Source: Branchiostoma floridae
Lineage: Eukaryota; Chordata; Leptocardii; Amphioxiformes; Branchiostomatidae
Direction: 5' to 3'
Length of the DNA stretch: 64,000 nt
Assembly: GCF_000003815.2 (NCBI RefSeq)
Contig: NC_049979.1
Location: forward strand, 28,700,249-28,764,248
The notes below the pieces were generated by a model, which saw only the letters and a program-made list of their open reading frames with translations, was not told the origin of the DNA and did no database searches. The position numbers were made by a program, and so were the translations under genes. The first letter of the stretch is position 1, and each line of letters begins with the position of its first letter. This document shows, in pieces, positions 1-11,316 of the stretch.

Positions 1-364
1 AAATGTCAATAGATATAAATTATGCAAATGACGACCTAATTTGCATAAATAATGGGAAAATGTGAACGTGTTGATGGATGGACCTGATTTTTGGTATGTA
101 GATAGCCTAAGTGAAGACTAACATGATGAAATACTAATTAGGCAAATTAACAGCTAATTTGCATAATCAATGAGGGAAGTTTATAAATACACTGTCTCTG
201 CTTGGACGTGTCTTATTGACAGCTGGTTTTTCATCTGCGTTGATATCAATATGGCGTACATCTTCCATAATAAATAACATGGCGTTACGGGTTACTACTT
301 GGCCATTCAAGTCGCTACAGTATGTTGGCTCTAGCTCTCTATGGAAATTTCCATGTCTTCACAG

Positions 365-1229
365 GATGTTGGCCAGAAGGTGAACTTAACCGTTGTTAAC
401 AGTGTATCTTTGAGAAGAATACAGACGACAGACAATGGGACAAGAAAACTTAATTACTCACAATGGCTACTATCTCGAAACAACTCCATATTGAGCTATT
501 TGCTCCCAAGACACGAGATGCTGAAAATTTGGAACGCCGAAATAAAGAAATTAGATCTTAACATCACAACCACATACTCCATGCACAGAACAACGCATCA
601 GGTTACAAGGTGAGTAAATAATTAAGCAAGAAATCACTGTTATAATGTGGCTGATTTTAGAAGAAAAGTAAAAAGTTATGTGATATCTAAACCTAGATAT
701 GTCATTTCAATGCAAGTGACATTAATGTTAATCCACAATGACGATCAAGTAAGAAATATGAAAATAAAAACAGACCTGAACTCTGCTACCCCATACTTTA
801 GCGAACTGTACATGTATATAAACCGATAGTCGTTTTCTGTTCCCCCTGTTTCTGTTTCAACTGGTGGTAGGGTGGCAAGGTAGTCTTTAATAATTAGTAT
901 GTTCAAGAGAGATCGAGGTTTAACAAACCATTTTCCTTCTGTTCAGGTTGTGGAATGACACCCTCAAAGCTTCTAAAGGTCTCCCGACTGCTGGGCTCTG
1001 CACCTTCAGTCTTGCCACCACGTTCTGTGATGTCATCACTTTATACGGCTTCTACCCTTTCAAACACGATGTCCACAACAGAACGCTGCGTTACAACTAT
1101 TACTCGAAGAAATCCGTCAAACACAATATCAACAAAAGTAAAGTTCACAATTTTTTTCGTGAGAACAATTTATTCAAATCATTGTACAATTTAGGAGCTA
1201 TCATGATGGTTACAGACTTTTGTACATGA
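365..1229 (+). CDS. Alpha-2,8-sialyltransferase (ST8Sia-like), 3' end: last two exons
   Basis: Partial gene; upstream exons lie outside the window. Exon 365-609 follows an acceptor (cttcacag) and ends at AAG|gtgag in phase 2; exon 947-1229 follows gttcag and restores the frame (arginine, then LWND), ending at TGA 1227-1229. The first exon starts DVGQKV, matching the end of sialylmotif L in ST8Sia enzymes (DVG, then a conserved asparagine). The second exon carries sialylmotif S (GLPTAGLCTFSLATTFCD, then LYGFYPF) and motif VS as HNFFRE (H-x4-E), the usual catalytic histidine and glutamate. Established for the family: Golgi type II membrane enzymes that transfer sialic acid from CMP-sialic acid to sialylated glycans. 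Several N-x-S/T sequons (for example NLT, NYS, NIT, NDT) fit a lumenal domain. Which ST8Sia subtype it is cannot be told from this part. Confidence 0.85.
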
Positions 1230-1317
1230 CTATACGAGTAGTTGCTACCCTTATCTATGGCTGTGGCTACAGTCAGATCTCAAGTGGGTAACACAAGTAT
1301 ATATATACGTAGTCGAG

Positions 1318-2025
1318 ATGACCAAAAAGACAGGCAAACGAATGTTCATGTTCAGAAGATTAAAAGCTTTTGGCCTCACACTGCCTGATCTTGTTGCGGT
1401 ATACTATCGGTTTATCCGGCCAGTGCTGGAGTACTGCGTACCTGTCTGGCATCATAGCCCCACCAACAAGCAAACAGCAGCCATTGAACAAGTGCAGAAG
1501 CGAGCATTACGCATCATCCTTGGACGAGCCTCTCCAGACTACAACACAGCACTCCATATATGTAACCTAGAGAGACTTGCTAGCAGAAGAGATAACCTGT
1601 GTGTCAAGTTTGCAGACAGCATGGCAGCATCAGAAAGAACTGTTGATTTAGTACTTAGTCCTTCCAAGGGACTAACGCATGGACGGTCACTGAGAAATTA
1701 GAACAAACTAGCATTACCAGCTTATAGAACTGTCTGATTTTCCAATAGTCCAGTGCCATCTTGTCATGATTACTGCTGTACATCCTCAATTCCATGAAGT
1801 GAAGACCTAGTCAATTCCGAATTTTAACCTATGAGATTATATGAGATTATGTCATACTATGTAAATACTTTTTAAAATGTTTTTTAAAAATGTGTAATAT
1901 CTGTGATATGTAATGCAAGAGCAACAACATGATGTAGTGCAATACTGTTTTGTAAAGAGGGCTTAATTCAGCCATTGCCTGCCACGCCTTTTTACCAAAT
2001 AAACCATTTTTGATTGATTGATTAT
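1318..2025 (+). mobile_element. Non-LTR retrotransposon (CR1/Jockey-like LINE) 3' fragment
   Basis: 1318-1701 translates to 127 aa typical of the region after the reverse-transcriptase palm in non-LTR elements: FGLTLPDLVAVYYRFIRPVL, then EYCVPVWH and QKRALRIILG. The first methionine is not a true start; the element is truncated at its 5' side. After the stop a 3' UTR-like stretch runs to AAATAAACCATTTTTGATTG and a short (TTGA)n tail near 2020, the usual simple-repeat tail of such elements. It lies just downstream of the sialyltransferase gene in the same orientation. Confidence 0.75.
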
Positions 2026-2649
2026 CATGAATGCTGAGGGTGACCATAAATTGTGGGCAGATTGCTAATGATATCAGAAATGTCGCTAAATGAGGGCAAA
2101 ACAAAAAGGTAGATGGCATTAAAATAAGTACAGTAGCTTGCATGGTAAATTCCTACCGTTGTATTGCACGAGATAAATAACAGAATTAAAAAGTCTAATA
2201 AAGATATCACCGCTGTGCCTAATACTTAGTAATGCTGATTTGACATTTGCGACACATGTACCTTTTGTGACACAAGTAAAGCCCGTTCCTATTATATGTA
2301 ATTTCTTTTAAATGCCTTGAGATGCCCCCCCCCCCCCATACAATTATAGTAGTGAAGTTTATTAATTACGATTTATATATGAAATGCTATCAAAGGCTTT
2401 GGAGAAATCTAAGTTCAAGTCCACCTTCTTACCACCATCATTACATAAAAGTGAAAGGCATGCACAGCCAAATCAACATACACCAGATTGTAGTGCTCTC
2501 ACTCAGCAAAAGGAATGCTTGTTTTCTTAACTTCATTGATATTGATGAATTTGTGCATGGTATTTGTACTTCCAGTAAATGAATTTTATTCTATTCTTTA
2601 ACCATACTGAGATGTAACAGTCACTAAATGACATGTATTTTGTACACCA

Positions 2650-3343
2650 CATCATACCACACTTAGTAATGACAGAGTCAATTCATTTTCTCAAGAGATT
2701 CTGTTTATTCTATATTTTCTTGTTCACAAAGAGTCTTTAATATTCTAGTGTGCCTTAACCTGGCTCACAAAGGCTCTTGATCACATATAGTCTGTCCTTT
2801 GTTGACGAACTCACAAATTCTCTCATATTCAAGTGTTCTCTACACTGGCTCCAAAAGTCTACTATGATTTAAAATCTGAGCCAGTGAAGGGCACAATGAA
2901 ATATGAGACGTTGTGAGCTGCTGAAGGGCACAAGGAAATATGAGACTGTGAGCTAGCATTATCAGTGAAGGGCATAATGAAATACAAGAATTTGTGAGCT
3001 TTAAATGAAGGGCACAAAAAATATGAGACTAATTCCAAGCTCACAGAGTCTCATATTTCATTGTGCCCTTCACTAGCTCACAAGTCTCATATTCTATTGT
3101 GCCCTTCACTGGCTCACATTTCAAAACATAGCACTACTTTGGAGCCAGTATAGAGTACACTTAAATATGAGAGAATTTGTGAGTTAGTCAGCATAGGACA
3201 CACTGAAATATAAATCTAGAGACTTTGTGAGCCAGTTTAAGGCCGCTTTAATATAAGACTTTCTGTGAACCAGAAAACATAGAATGAACAGAGTCTCTTG
3301 AGAAATTAAATTGACTCTGTCATTACTGAGTATGGTATGATGT
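2650..3343. repeat. Large fold-back (inverted-repeat) element
   Basis: The left arm (about 2650-2870) and right arm (about 3120-3343) are diverged inverted copies: ACATCATACC then TAATGACAGAGTCAATT on the left is mirrored by the complement of AATTGACTCTGTCATTA then GGTATGATGT on the right. The centre (2878-3110) holds 36-45 bp modules of the type CACAATGAAATATGAGAC, several in one orientation and then in the other. Related modules (GGTTCACA, TCTCATATT) continue degraded to about 3560. No coding potential is seen. This is a fold-back-like transposon or an expanded palindrome; no target duplication could be fixed. Confidence 0.7.
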
Positions 3344-3789
3344 AATGTGAATTTCAGTGTACCCTACACTGGCACAATGAATTTCACCTGGCTTAATTAC
3401 TGTACATGTAAGTCTCAATTTCAATTGGTAGTACATGTACTCTGGTTCACATAAGTCTGATACTCTGTGCGTCCAACGCTGGTTGACAAGTCTGCTATGT
3501 TTCAGTGTTCTCTATATTGGATCACAAATTCTCCCCTTTTCAGTGCCATATGCTGGTTCACAAAATCTTAACATAACTTAGTTTAATATCAATATTTCCA
3601 TGCTTTCTTTCCAAGATCGACAATACATCAGGTCCCAAACATTATCTTTATGCAACTTGACCATAGATATTTTTTCCTCATTTTTCTTTAGGCAATTACT
3701 GAGGTATACTGCCCCTACGGCTGCCCAGCTATCTGGCCTGCAAAAACATTTAAGATACCATTGCCCATCCCATTTTCTTCACAGCTCAA

Positions 3790-5307
3790 GTAATACCTGA
3801 CAACTTTAAGATAAACCTCTTTTTTAACTTTCTTCACAGCTCAAGTAATATCCGACCACTTTGGGATAATCCACTTTTTGAGCTTTCTTCACAGCTCAAG
3901 TATCCACAGCTCAAATATCTGACAACTTTGGGATAATCCACTTTTTTAGCTTTCTTCACAGCTCAAGTATCCACAGCTCAAAATATCTGACAACTTTGGG
4001 ATAATCCTGGTGACTTTTTGAGCTTTCTTCACAACTCAAGTAATATCCGACAACTTTGGGATAATCCACTTTTTGAGCTTTCTTCTCAGCTCAAGTAATA
4101 TCCGACAACTTTGGGATAATCCACTTTTTGAGCTTTCTTCACAGCTCAAGTAATATCCAACAACTTTGGGATAATCCACTTTTTGAGCTTTCTTCACAGC
4201 TCAAGTAATATCCGACAACTTTGGGATAATCCACTTTTTGAGCTTTCTTCACAGCTGAAGTAATATCCGACAACTTTGGGATAATCCACTTTTTGAGCTT
4301 TCTTCACAGCTCAAGTAATATCCGACAACTTTGGGATAATCCACTTTTTGAGCTTTCTTCACAGCTCAAGTAATATCGGATAGCTTCGGGATAATCCACT
4401 TTTTGAGCTTTCTTCACAGCTCAAGTAATATCTGAAAGCTTCGAGATAATCCACTTTTTGAGCTTTCTTTACAGCTCAAGTAATATCTGACAACCTTTGG
4501 GATAATCCACTTTTTGAGCTTTCTTCACAGCTCAAGTAATATCCGACAACCTTGGGATAATCCACTTTTTGAGCTTTCTTCACAGCTCAAGTAATATCTG
4601 AAAGCTTCGGGATAATCCACTTTTTGAGCTTTCTTCACAGCTCAAGTAATATCTGAAAGCTTTGGGATAATCCACTTTTTGAGCTTTCTTCACAGCTCAA
4701 GTAATATCTGAAAGCTTTGGGATAATCCACTTTTTGAGCTTTCTTTACAGCTCAAGTAATATCTGAAAGCTTTGGGATAATCCACTTTTTGAGCTTTCTT
4801 CACAGCTCAAGTAATATCTGAAAGCTTTGGGATAATCCACTTTTTGAGCTTTCTTTACAGCTCAAGTAATATCTGAAAGCTTTGGGATAATCCACTTTTT
4901 GAGCTTTCTTCACAGCTCAAGTGATATCCGACCACTTTGGGATAATCCACTTTTTGAGCTTTCTTCACAGCTCAAGTAATATCCGACAACTTTGGGATAA
5001 TCCACTTTTGGAGCTTTCTTCACAGCTCAAGTAATATCCGACAACTTTGGGATAATCCACTTTTGGAGCTTTCTTCACAGCTCAAGTAATATCCGACAAC
5101 TTTGGGATAATCCACTTTTTGAACTTTCTTCACAGCTCAAGTAATATCCGACCACTTTGGGATAATCCACTTTTGGAGCTTTCTTCACAGCTCAAGTAAT
5201 ATCCGACAACTTTGGGATAATCCACTTTTTGAGCTTTCTTCACAGCTCAAGTAATATCCGACAACTTTGGGATAATTCACTTTTTGAGCTTTCTTCACAG
5301 CTCAAGT
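3790..5307. repeat. Minisatellite, 55-bp unit, about 27 copies
   Basis: Tandem array. The 55-bp period was measured between equivalent positions 4256 and 4311. The unit runs CTTTTTGAGCTTTCTTCACA / GCTCAAGTAATATCCGACAA / CTTTGGGATAATCCA. Each unit contains the inverted repeat TTGAGCT-n8-AGCTCAA, so every copy can form a small hairpin. The first copies (3790-4020) are irregular; from about 4080 the array is homogeneous, with sub-blocks of variants (TCTGAAAGCTTTGGG versus TCCGACAACTTTGGG). No gene lies within it. Confidence 0.95.
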
Positions 5308-5801
5308 AAACATACACTTACATACATAATATACTTTACGGTGTATACCCATTAGAACATATATCTTCACTACACTGTTACAGTATGCTTTAAATTTTTC
5401 CAAAAGATACAATGGGAGATCATCATCCTTAATTATGATAAACACCTATGACCACTGCAGTGGATGCATATACTTCAATGATGACACAATGATGGACGTA
5501 CAGTTCGGCCCTTACGTTTTTAAACAACTTTGCTGGCATACAAATTTTTTTCTTTAGATTTGTTGTTTATAATTTTTTCGTTGGAACAGAGGAGTCTAAT
5601 CAGTACATTCTTGTCAAGCTCCAGCACAGTATTTCTTCCATAATGTACTCTGTTCCTTTTGCAATTTTAAATCACACTGAACCGGACTTCCAATATACAT
5701 GTATCTAACTGCGCACACTTATAACACAAAGTTTTTAACAATACACATAACTAACTGTGAATAACTTAGACGACAATATTCAGACAGGCTACCCTCACAC
5801 T
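5308..5801. other. Unannotated flank between minisatellite and gene 3' end
   Basis: AT-rich sequence with no supported gene. It probably includes the 3' UTR of the minus-strand gene that stops at 5802, but no unambiguous polyadenylation signal was fixed. Confidence 0.3.
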
Positions 5802-8800
5802 TTAGCGCCCACGGATCTTGTTGAAGATCTTGCGACCCTTGCGCTGGATCCACTTCCTGAGCCTCTGCAGCTTGTTCTTCTTTTTCTTCTCCTGGACAGT
5901 GGACTCCTCGGGCTGGTCATCCAAATCGGCCAGCTGAAAGGAGTGGAGAGATTTTGTTGTGGTCAGTCTTATGTACAGGTGAGACAAGTTTGCAATTTTG
6001 TTGTAAACATTAGCCAGAGCTCGAAATTCATTTTTGGGATTAGGTGCACTGGTGCACCCAGCTTAAAAAATTGGGTGCACCAAAAAATTTTTGGGTGCAC
6101 CACTTAAATTTAAGTAATAACCTAATAATAAAACTCAGTTACAAGCTATCAAATTCTTAAACAAGTACCATGACAGACATTTTCTATTATCTTTCTAACA
6201 CTTAGATGTCAAGAATATGTTGTATACTATACTTTAATATCTTTACATACATTAACCTAAGAAAATATTTGGGTGCACCCTGTGCACCCACAGAAAATAA
6301 TTGGGTGCACAGCTCCAATTTTGGGTGCACCTGGGTGCACATGCACCCAGTATTTCGAGCCCTGATTAGCTATTCTGTGGTTGGGAAAATAAGGTACAAT
6401 ACAAATTATAACAATACAGGAGTAATAATGGACCAGGCATAGTGGTTAAAGCAATTTGTCTTCCTGGCATCTATGTACTTAAGGTTCACTAATAAAAATA
6501 ACTGTTACATATTAAGAGGCATACACAGCACAAACACTTCACAGAAACAGGCATTTGGAAAAGGATCGATGTAGCATAGGAGTGGGTACCGATTTGGTGT
6601 ACCAGTACAAAACCGTTTTTTCTGGTTGGACCGGTCCAGAAAAAACAGACCTCAGAAAAAATCATTGGACCGGATCTTAAACCGATTAAAAAATGACCAG
6701 ATGTTTTCGGTAGGCGTTCACGCATTTTGGGGCTTACTAGTCCAAGTGAATAACAATTAAAGAGCAAAGTAAAGGAGGGTTGATAGTCAATTTTTACAGT
6801 CAAATTTGGTCAAAGTTAGTGTTTACATGCATGAATATATGATTTTAAAACGTCAGTGGAAGTCACAGAATCATTAGAAGCAACAAGCACGATTGTTTCG
6901 TGTATTGCCCATTCACAAGTTTTCACAGACAATCAGGGCCAGGTTCAGGCCCGGACCTGGACCTGATCCTTAGGACCTACACCATACCTGGCTAGACCTG
7001 AATTTTCTGTACTGGTACCCACCTCTAATGTAGCATTGTGAGTCTTTGTCCCTGCACTTACCTCAGACAATGCTGTGACAAAAGAGTCCAGGCTTGTCGT
7101 GTCGCTGTCATTCTGCGGGGCTTCTTCAAACCAAACGTATTGCAGGTCGTCATTCCTGCATGGTACAGATTTCGACTTCTGCAGGGCCCAGTCAGACCAC
7201 ACGTATTGCAGATCGTCCTTCAAGGTGAAAACTGTGTCTGCATCAACAGACATGGAGTTCAGGGCTGTAGCAAGCGAGCTTCGGTCTGTGTTTTCAGACA
7301 TGTCTGAGATCCCGTCAGCGCTCTGGATGTCGTAGAGGCTGGACACGGCACGTCGAAGCTCCACGACCAGACTGACCTCGGAGGCGCACGCCTCTGTGGA
7401 TGATACTCTCGCATCTGCGCTTGCCCTCCCCCTGAAGAGACACAAATTTCACAGTGTCAGAACAATCTGCTGCACAAATAAAAAATTCATGGCTCAGCCC
7501 CTGAGGCGTTGCCAAAAAAGACCCCTAAAGAGACACAAATTTCACAGTGTCAGAACAATCTGCTGCACAAATAGGAAATTTATGGCTCTGCCCCTGAGGC
7601 ATTGCCAAAAAATATCCATCTGTGTTCAGTTTTATTTCTTCACAAATTTACTCATGAGTCATTCATGCTAATTTTGCATCTACGCTTGCCCTGCCCCTGA
7701 AGGAGACAAATTTCACAGTGTCAAAACAATCTGCTGCACAAATAGAAAATTCATGTATATGGCTCTGCCCCTGAGGCGTTGCCAAAAAATATCCATCAGT
7801 CCTTTTCCTTCACAAGCTAACTAACGAGTCATTCATGCCAATGTCTGCATGAAACACTCACCTGCGGGGTGATATCTGGGGCTGAGATGCAGCTTCAAGG
7901 AGATCCATATAGCCCTGGTTCTTAACTTTTGACATCACCTGCTTTGTCCTCTTGTGAACTTTCTCCGCTTTTTTGAAATTCTTCCTTAGGATACCATTAA
8001 CTTCCCTGTAGTCATCAATACATCAGTACAGGTCATCAACATTTGTTAAGTTTAGCTCAGAAAAGAATGTTAACGTATTTTATCCTGCTGTTTATCCCAG
8101 CTCTTTTAAGTTTTGAACATTTTAGATATTAAGTTTTCCTCCTTTTTGCAATAATTTGCAAAACATTGTGTACTACAAGGAATTTTAAAGGTGACCAAAA
8201 TAATACTAAGATCACAAATGCACACATCATTTGCTAGCTAGCCCTATTAACATTAAGCACAGTTTTTTTTACCAAATGTACCGTTTGATAATGATATGTT
8301 CTTCTTCTTATGAAGTTCAAAGCTGTTCTTACTTATCATGTAACAGTTGGTTTTCTGGTCACTGAGACATAAATGTTGTATTCACAGGAATCCTCAGGTA
8401 CAATCTTGTAATACCCGTCACATTATCCACGATCTTTGGGTGTATCGATAGAAGATCGGCCATATTTAAGATCGACAGAGGGTTGTGCGTATTTTTCACC
8501 TGAAAACCGTCCCTGTCACATATACGCCATACTTTGTACCTTGTACAATTGTTGTGCAATAAAGTTATAATTATAACCGAGGCTTGGGCGATTGCCGCAG
8601 AATCGTCATCTGATGGATTTTTGTCAAACGTGACAGGGGTATTAGGATACCTAAAAATGAGTCCCTCAAATTCAATAGCTCCTATACTTACTCAATCTCT
8701 GCGTTAATCCTTTGGAAGCCTGCCGTCTGGGAGTTGACAGTTTGACACAACGTCCTCAACTGCTCAATCTGTTGCCTCAGTCCCTGCAACAACAAAATCA

Positions 8801-11316
8801 ACTCAGGTTGACGTACATTCGGAGCAAGCTTTTGACTGACTGGTTAACAGCTTGTTTGGTTAGGACTTGGTTTCAAATTTTGAGTACTACAAATTACTAA
8901 ACACAAAAGTAAGGCCACACCAATTTCATTTGTTGCTTCTCGGATTCACCTGTCCATTTTTTTTCTTCATTTTTCTGTCCTGAGAAAAAATAACACACTG
9001 TCAGGTTTTGCTATCACAAACCTGTAAATATTACCATTCAGAGCCACATACTCATACATATAATTTCAGTCTAAAAACATAATGCCTTTTATTCAGAACA
9101 CTAGTAACAAATAAAAGGAAGGGATTTATTGCATAAAACTTGCCACTAAACTCCTAGACTGTTTTGTTGTTATTTAAGCCGTATATCTTCACCCCAGGCT
9201 TTTTCCAAAAATCCTTTTTTCATTTTCTTTTTGGCCTGTCTGTCAAATTTCTTTCTGAAAGAAAATCTGAGAAGCAACAAATAGATTTGCATTGGCCTCA
9301 AGATCAAGATGGACAACAATTTTTATTTACTAAACAAGAGACAGTTTACCTCAAGTGTCTCCTTGGATGACACAGTAGGAGGTTCTGGGACTGTGGGGGG
9401 TGAGAGTCTACCTCCCTCTGTGGTTGGCAGGTTGTTGTCAGCACTGGCCACACTCCGGAAAGCATGAGTGTCGTGGAACTCCCCCACATCAGCCGACAGT
9501 GCCTTCACTCCGGGCTCCTCACTCGACTCCACCTGAACTGCTCCAGTTTTCATCCCTCCATCTGCCACATCCTTCTGTGGGCGGTGTCAAGTTTTTTTCT
9601 GTTATGTTCTTGTACAACTAGTTTATGATCATTATCAGTGCATTGGTTTAATCTCCAAAGATGTAAGTATGTGATATGTATAATGTTGTGTGAAAGGTGA
9701 ATGGTGCATTGATTCAAGAACGGTACCCTATAGCTGTAAAAAGTGTTCAGCATAAAGGATTGGTCAAGTTGACGTGACTGTGTAGATAGTGTTCAGCACT
9801 ACTTTGCACAGTTGTGTTTACCTGTGTGTTGCTGGTGTTCAGCACCAGGGACAGGTTTGATTACGTATATGGATAGTGTTCAGCACCAATGACAGTTGTG
9901 TTTACCTGTGTGGATGGTGTTTAGCACCAGGGACAGGTGTGTTCACCTGTGTGTGGATGGTGTTCAGCACCAAGGATAGGTGTGTTTACCTGTGTGTGGA
10001 TGGTGTTCAGTACCAAGGACAGGTATGTTTTGCTGTGTGTGGATGGTGTTTAGCACCAGGGACAGGTGTGTTCACCTGTGTCTATGGTGTTCAGCACCAA
10101 GGACAGGTGTGTTTACTCATGTGTGGATGGTGTTCAGCATCAAAGACAGGTATGTTTACCTTTGTGTGAATGGTGTTCAGCACCAAGGACAGGTATGTTT
10201 ACTCATGTGTGGATGGTGTTCAGCACCAAGGACAGATGCTTTTATCACAGTAATAGTTAGGGATATTATTTAATGATTGCTACTTTACGGTGAACTCCAC
10301 ACTACAAATTCATTCATTTCCCAAGCAAGTTTTATATCAGCAACGTCCCCACTGAAGACATTAAACACTGCAAATGCATCATTTTACACCTCTATTTGTC
10401 ATCAATTCACAGTAGACGAATCTAAATGATGGCAACAACAACAGCACCAACCTTCTTGTCCTTCCCATCCTTCCTATCCCCTCCACTGAGCACATCAAAG
10501 CTTCGAACAATGGGAAGCCTCTTCACCAAGTTCTGTGGAATATACTACACATTGTGATATGGGAACTTTGACATCATTGTTGTAACAATATGTTATCCAG
10601 GCCAGGAAAAAAATGTTGTGTTTCCTGTTTCCCTACCTACCCTAGAAAACCTGCCAACCCTAGACTTTTTTGGGGTTGGCAGTGGATGTCACATAGTTTC
10701 CAGTAAGAAGTTTAATTCAGCCTGCTTTCTATTGAAGCAAAAAGAAGGCTTTTCCCAACTAATAAAGGATGAATGTATCTATTTTGCATAAAATCAAAGT
10801 TTAATTAACATTGAAAGACAAGTGTCCTCATGCAGTTCAGTTTACTTTGTTCAACTGTATTGCAATATGTATCATTAGAGTTTTGGCTAGCCTAAAAAAG
10901 AAATACAAGAAAAGAAAAAGATAATCTCTACCTACCGACCCTAATGTTTTCAGGACTTAAACTGGAAACCCACCTTTTCCCCTAGACCTTAGAACTAGTA
11001 GGACATCGTGATATGGGAACTTTGACATCATTGTGTCAAGCAACAATATGTTGGCTAAATCTATATAACATTAAAGATGTGTTATTGGTCATATCAACAT
11101 TGATATTAGTAACTTCTTCAACCTCCGTGATAACATGAAAGTTATACAGTGTAATGAGATCTTGGCTCCTTGTTTCTTAGTTCTGTACCAAAGTCTCCGT
11201 CTCACCTTGAGTCCCAGCCTGGGTTCGCTGCCCGCCGCGGCTCTGCCCGGTTCCACCTCTGCCGAACCGTCCGGTCCGCCCGCAGACTGGGCTTTCCTCG
11301 TACCTACAGCTGCCAT
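5802..11316 (-). CDS. Unrecognised coiled-coil protein with a basic C-terminus, 8 exons
   Basis: Minus-strand exons in transcript order: 11206-11316, 10452-10532, 9350-9574, 8950-8979 (possible 30-nt microexon), 8692-8783, 7862-8005, 7062-7431, 5802-5933. All introns are GT-AG and the phases join without a stop; 394 aa with the microexon, 384 without. The start is the ATG at 11316 (MAAVGTRKAQ); the longer frame upstream lacks an ATG. The first ~150 residues are low-complexity and polar. A heptad-like helix follows (LRQQIEQLRTLCQTVNSQTA, later NGILRKNFKKAEKVHKRTKQ). A serine/aspartate-rich region has two DDLQYVW repeats (about residues 300 and 322). The last 24 residues are a lysine/arginine-rich amphipathic segment ending KIFNKIRGR. 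I do not recognise the family; a scaffold or membrane-associated role is only a guess from composition. Confidence 0.6.
6014..6364. mobile_element. hAT-like MITE, CAGRGCTCGAAAT termini (copy 1)
   Basis: Inverted termini CAGAGCTCGAAAT and ATTTCGAGCCCTG, interior rich in the word TGGGTGCACC in both orientations. The flanks share ATTAGC on both sides, a 5-6 bp target duplication. It sits in the last intron of the minus-strand gene. A second copy lies at 49234-49541. Confidence 0.7.
6577..7027. mobile_element. hAT-like MITE, TAGGAGTGGGTACC termini (copy 1)
   Basis: A 451-bp element with inverted termini TAGGAGTGGGTACC and GGTACCCACCTCTA and a perfect 8-bp target duplication ATGTAGCA (6569-6576 and 7028-7035). 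The interior is rich in GGACCTG / CCGGTCC words and has no transposase. It ends 35 bp from the donor of the 7062-7431 exon. Copies lie at 25473-25915 and 35892-36309. Confidence 0.85.
7410..7790. repeat. Three diverged tandem copies spanning a splice acceptor
   Basis: Copies start near 7410 (exon edge), 7527 and 7676. They share CACAAATTTCACAGTGTCA, CAATCTGCTGCACAAATA and CCCTGAGGCRTTGCCAAAAA. The copies at 7410 and 7676 also include the end of the coding exon and its acceptor (GCATCTRCGCTTGCCCT then CCCCTGAA), so the intron contains an extra acceptor-like copy. Confidence 0.65.
8525..8575 (+). mobile_element. LINE 3' tail fragment
   Basis: TTGTACAATTGTTGTGCAAT followed by AAAGTTATAATTATAA matches the end of the LINE fragment at 17455-17905 (TGTACAAATGTCGTGCAATA then AAG). 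Only a 3' remnant is visible; it lies in an intron of the minus-strand gene. Confidence 0.45.
9830..10240. repeat. Minisatellite, about 43-bp unit, about 10 copies
   Basis: Unit TGTTCAGCACCAAGGACAGG / TGTGTTTACCTGTGTGTGGA / TGG with length and base variants. Each unit carries the ACAGGT...ACCTGT inverted repeat. The open frames through it are cysteine/valine-rich shadows of the repeat, not genes. It lies in the intron between the 9350-9574 and 10452-10532 exons. Confidence 0.9.

Noticed and set aside
1318-1701. An intact host gene encoding 127 aa
   Set aside because: The sequence is a typical non-LTR retrotransposon reverse-transcriptase end, 5' truncated.
3790-5307. Regularly spaced repeats as a possible CRISPR array
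   Set aside because: The units are contiguous with no unique spacers, and the window is eukaryotic.
9876-10273. Repetitive cysteine-rich frames (VCGWCS-type repeats)
   Set aside because: Generated by the 43-bp minisatellite in three overlapping frames.
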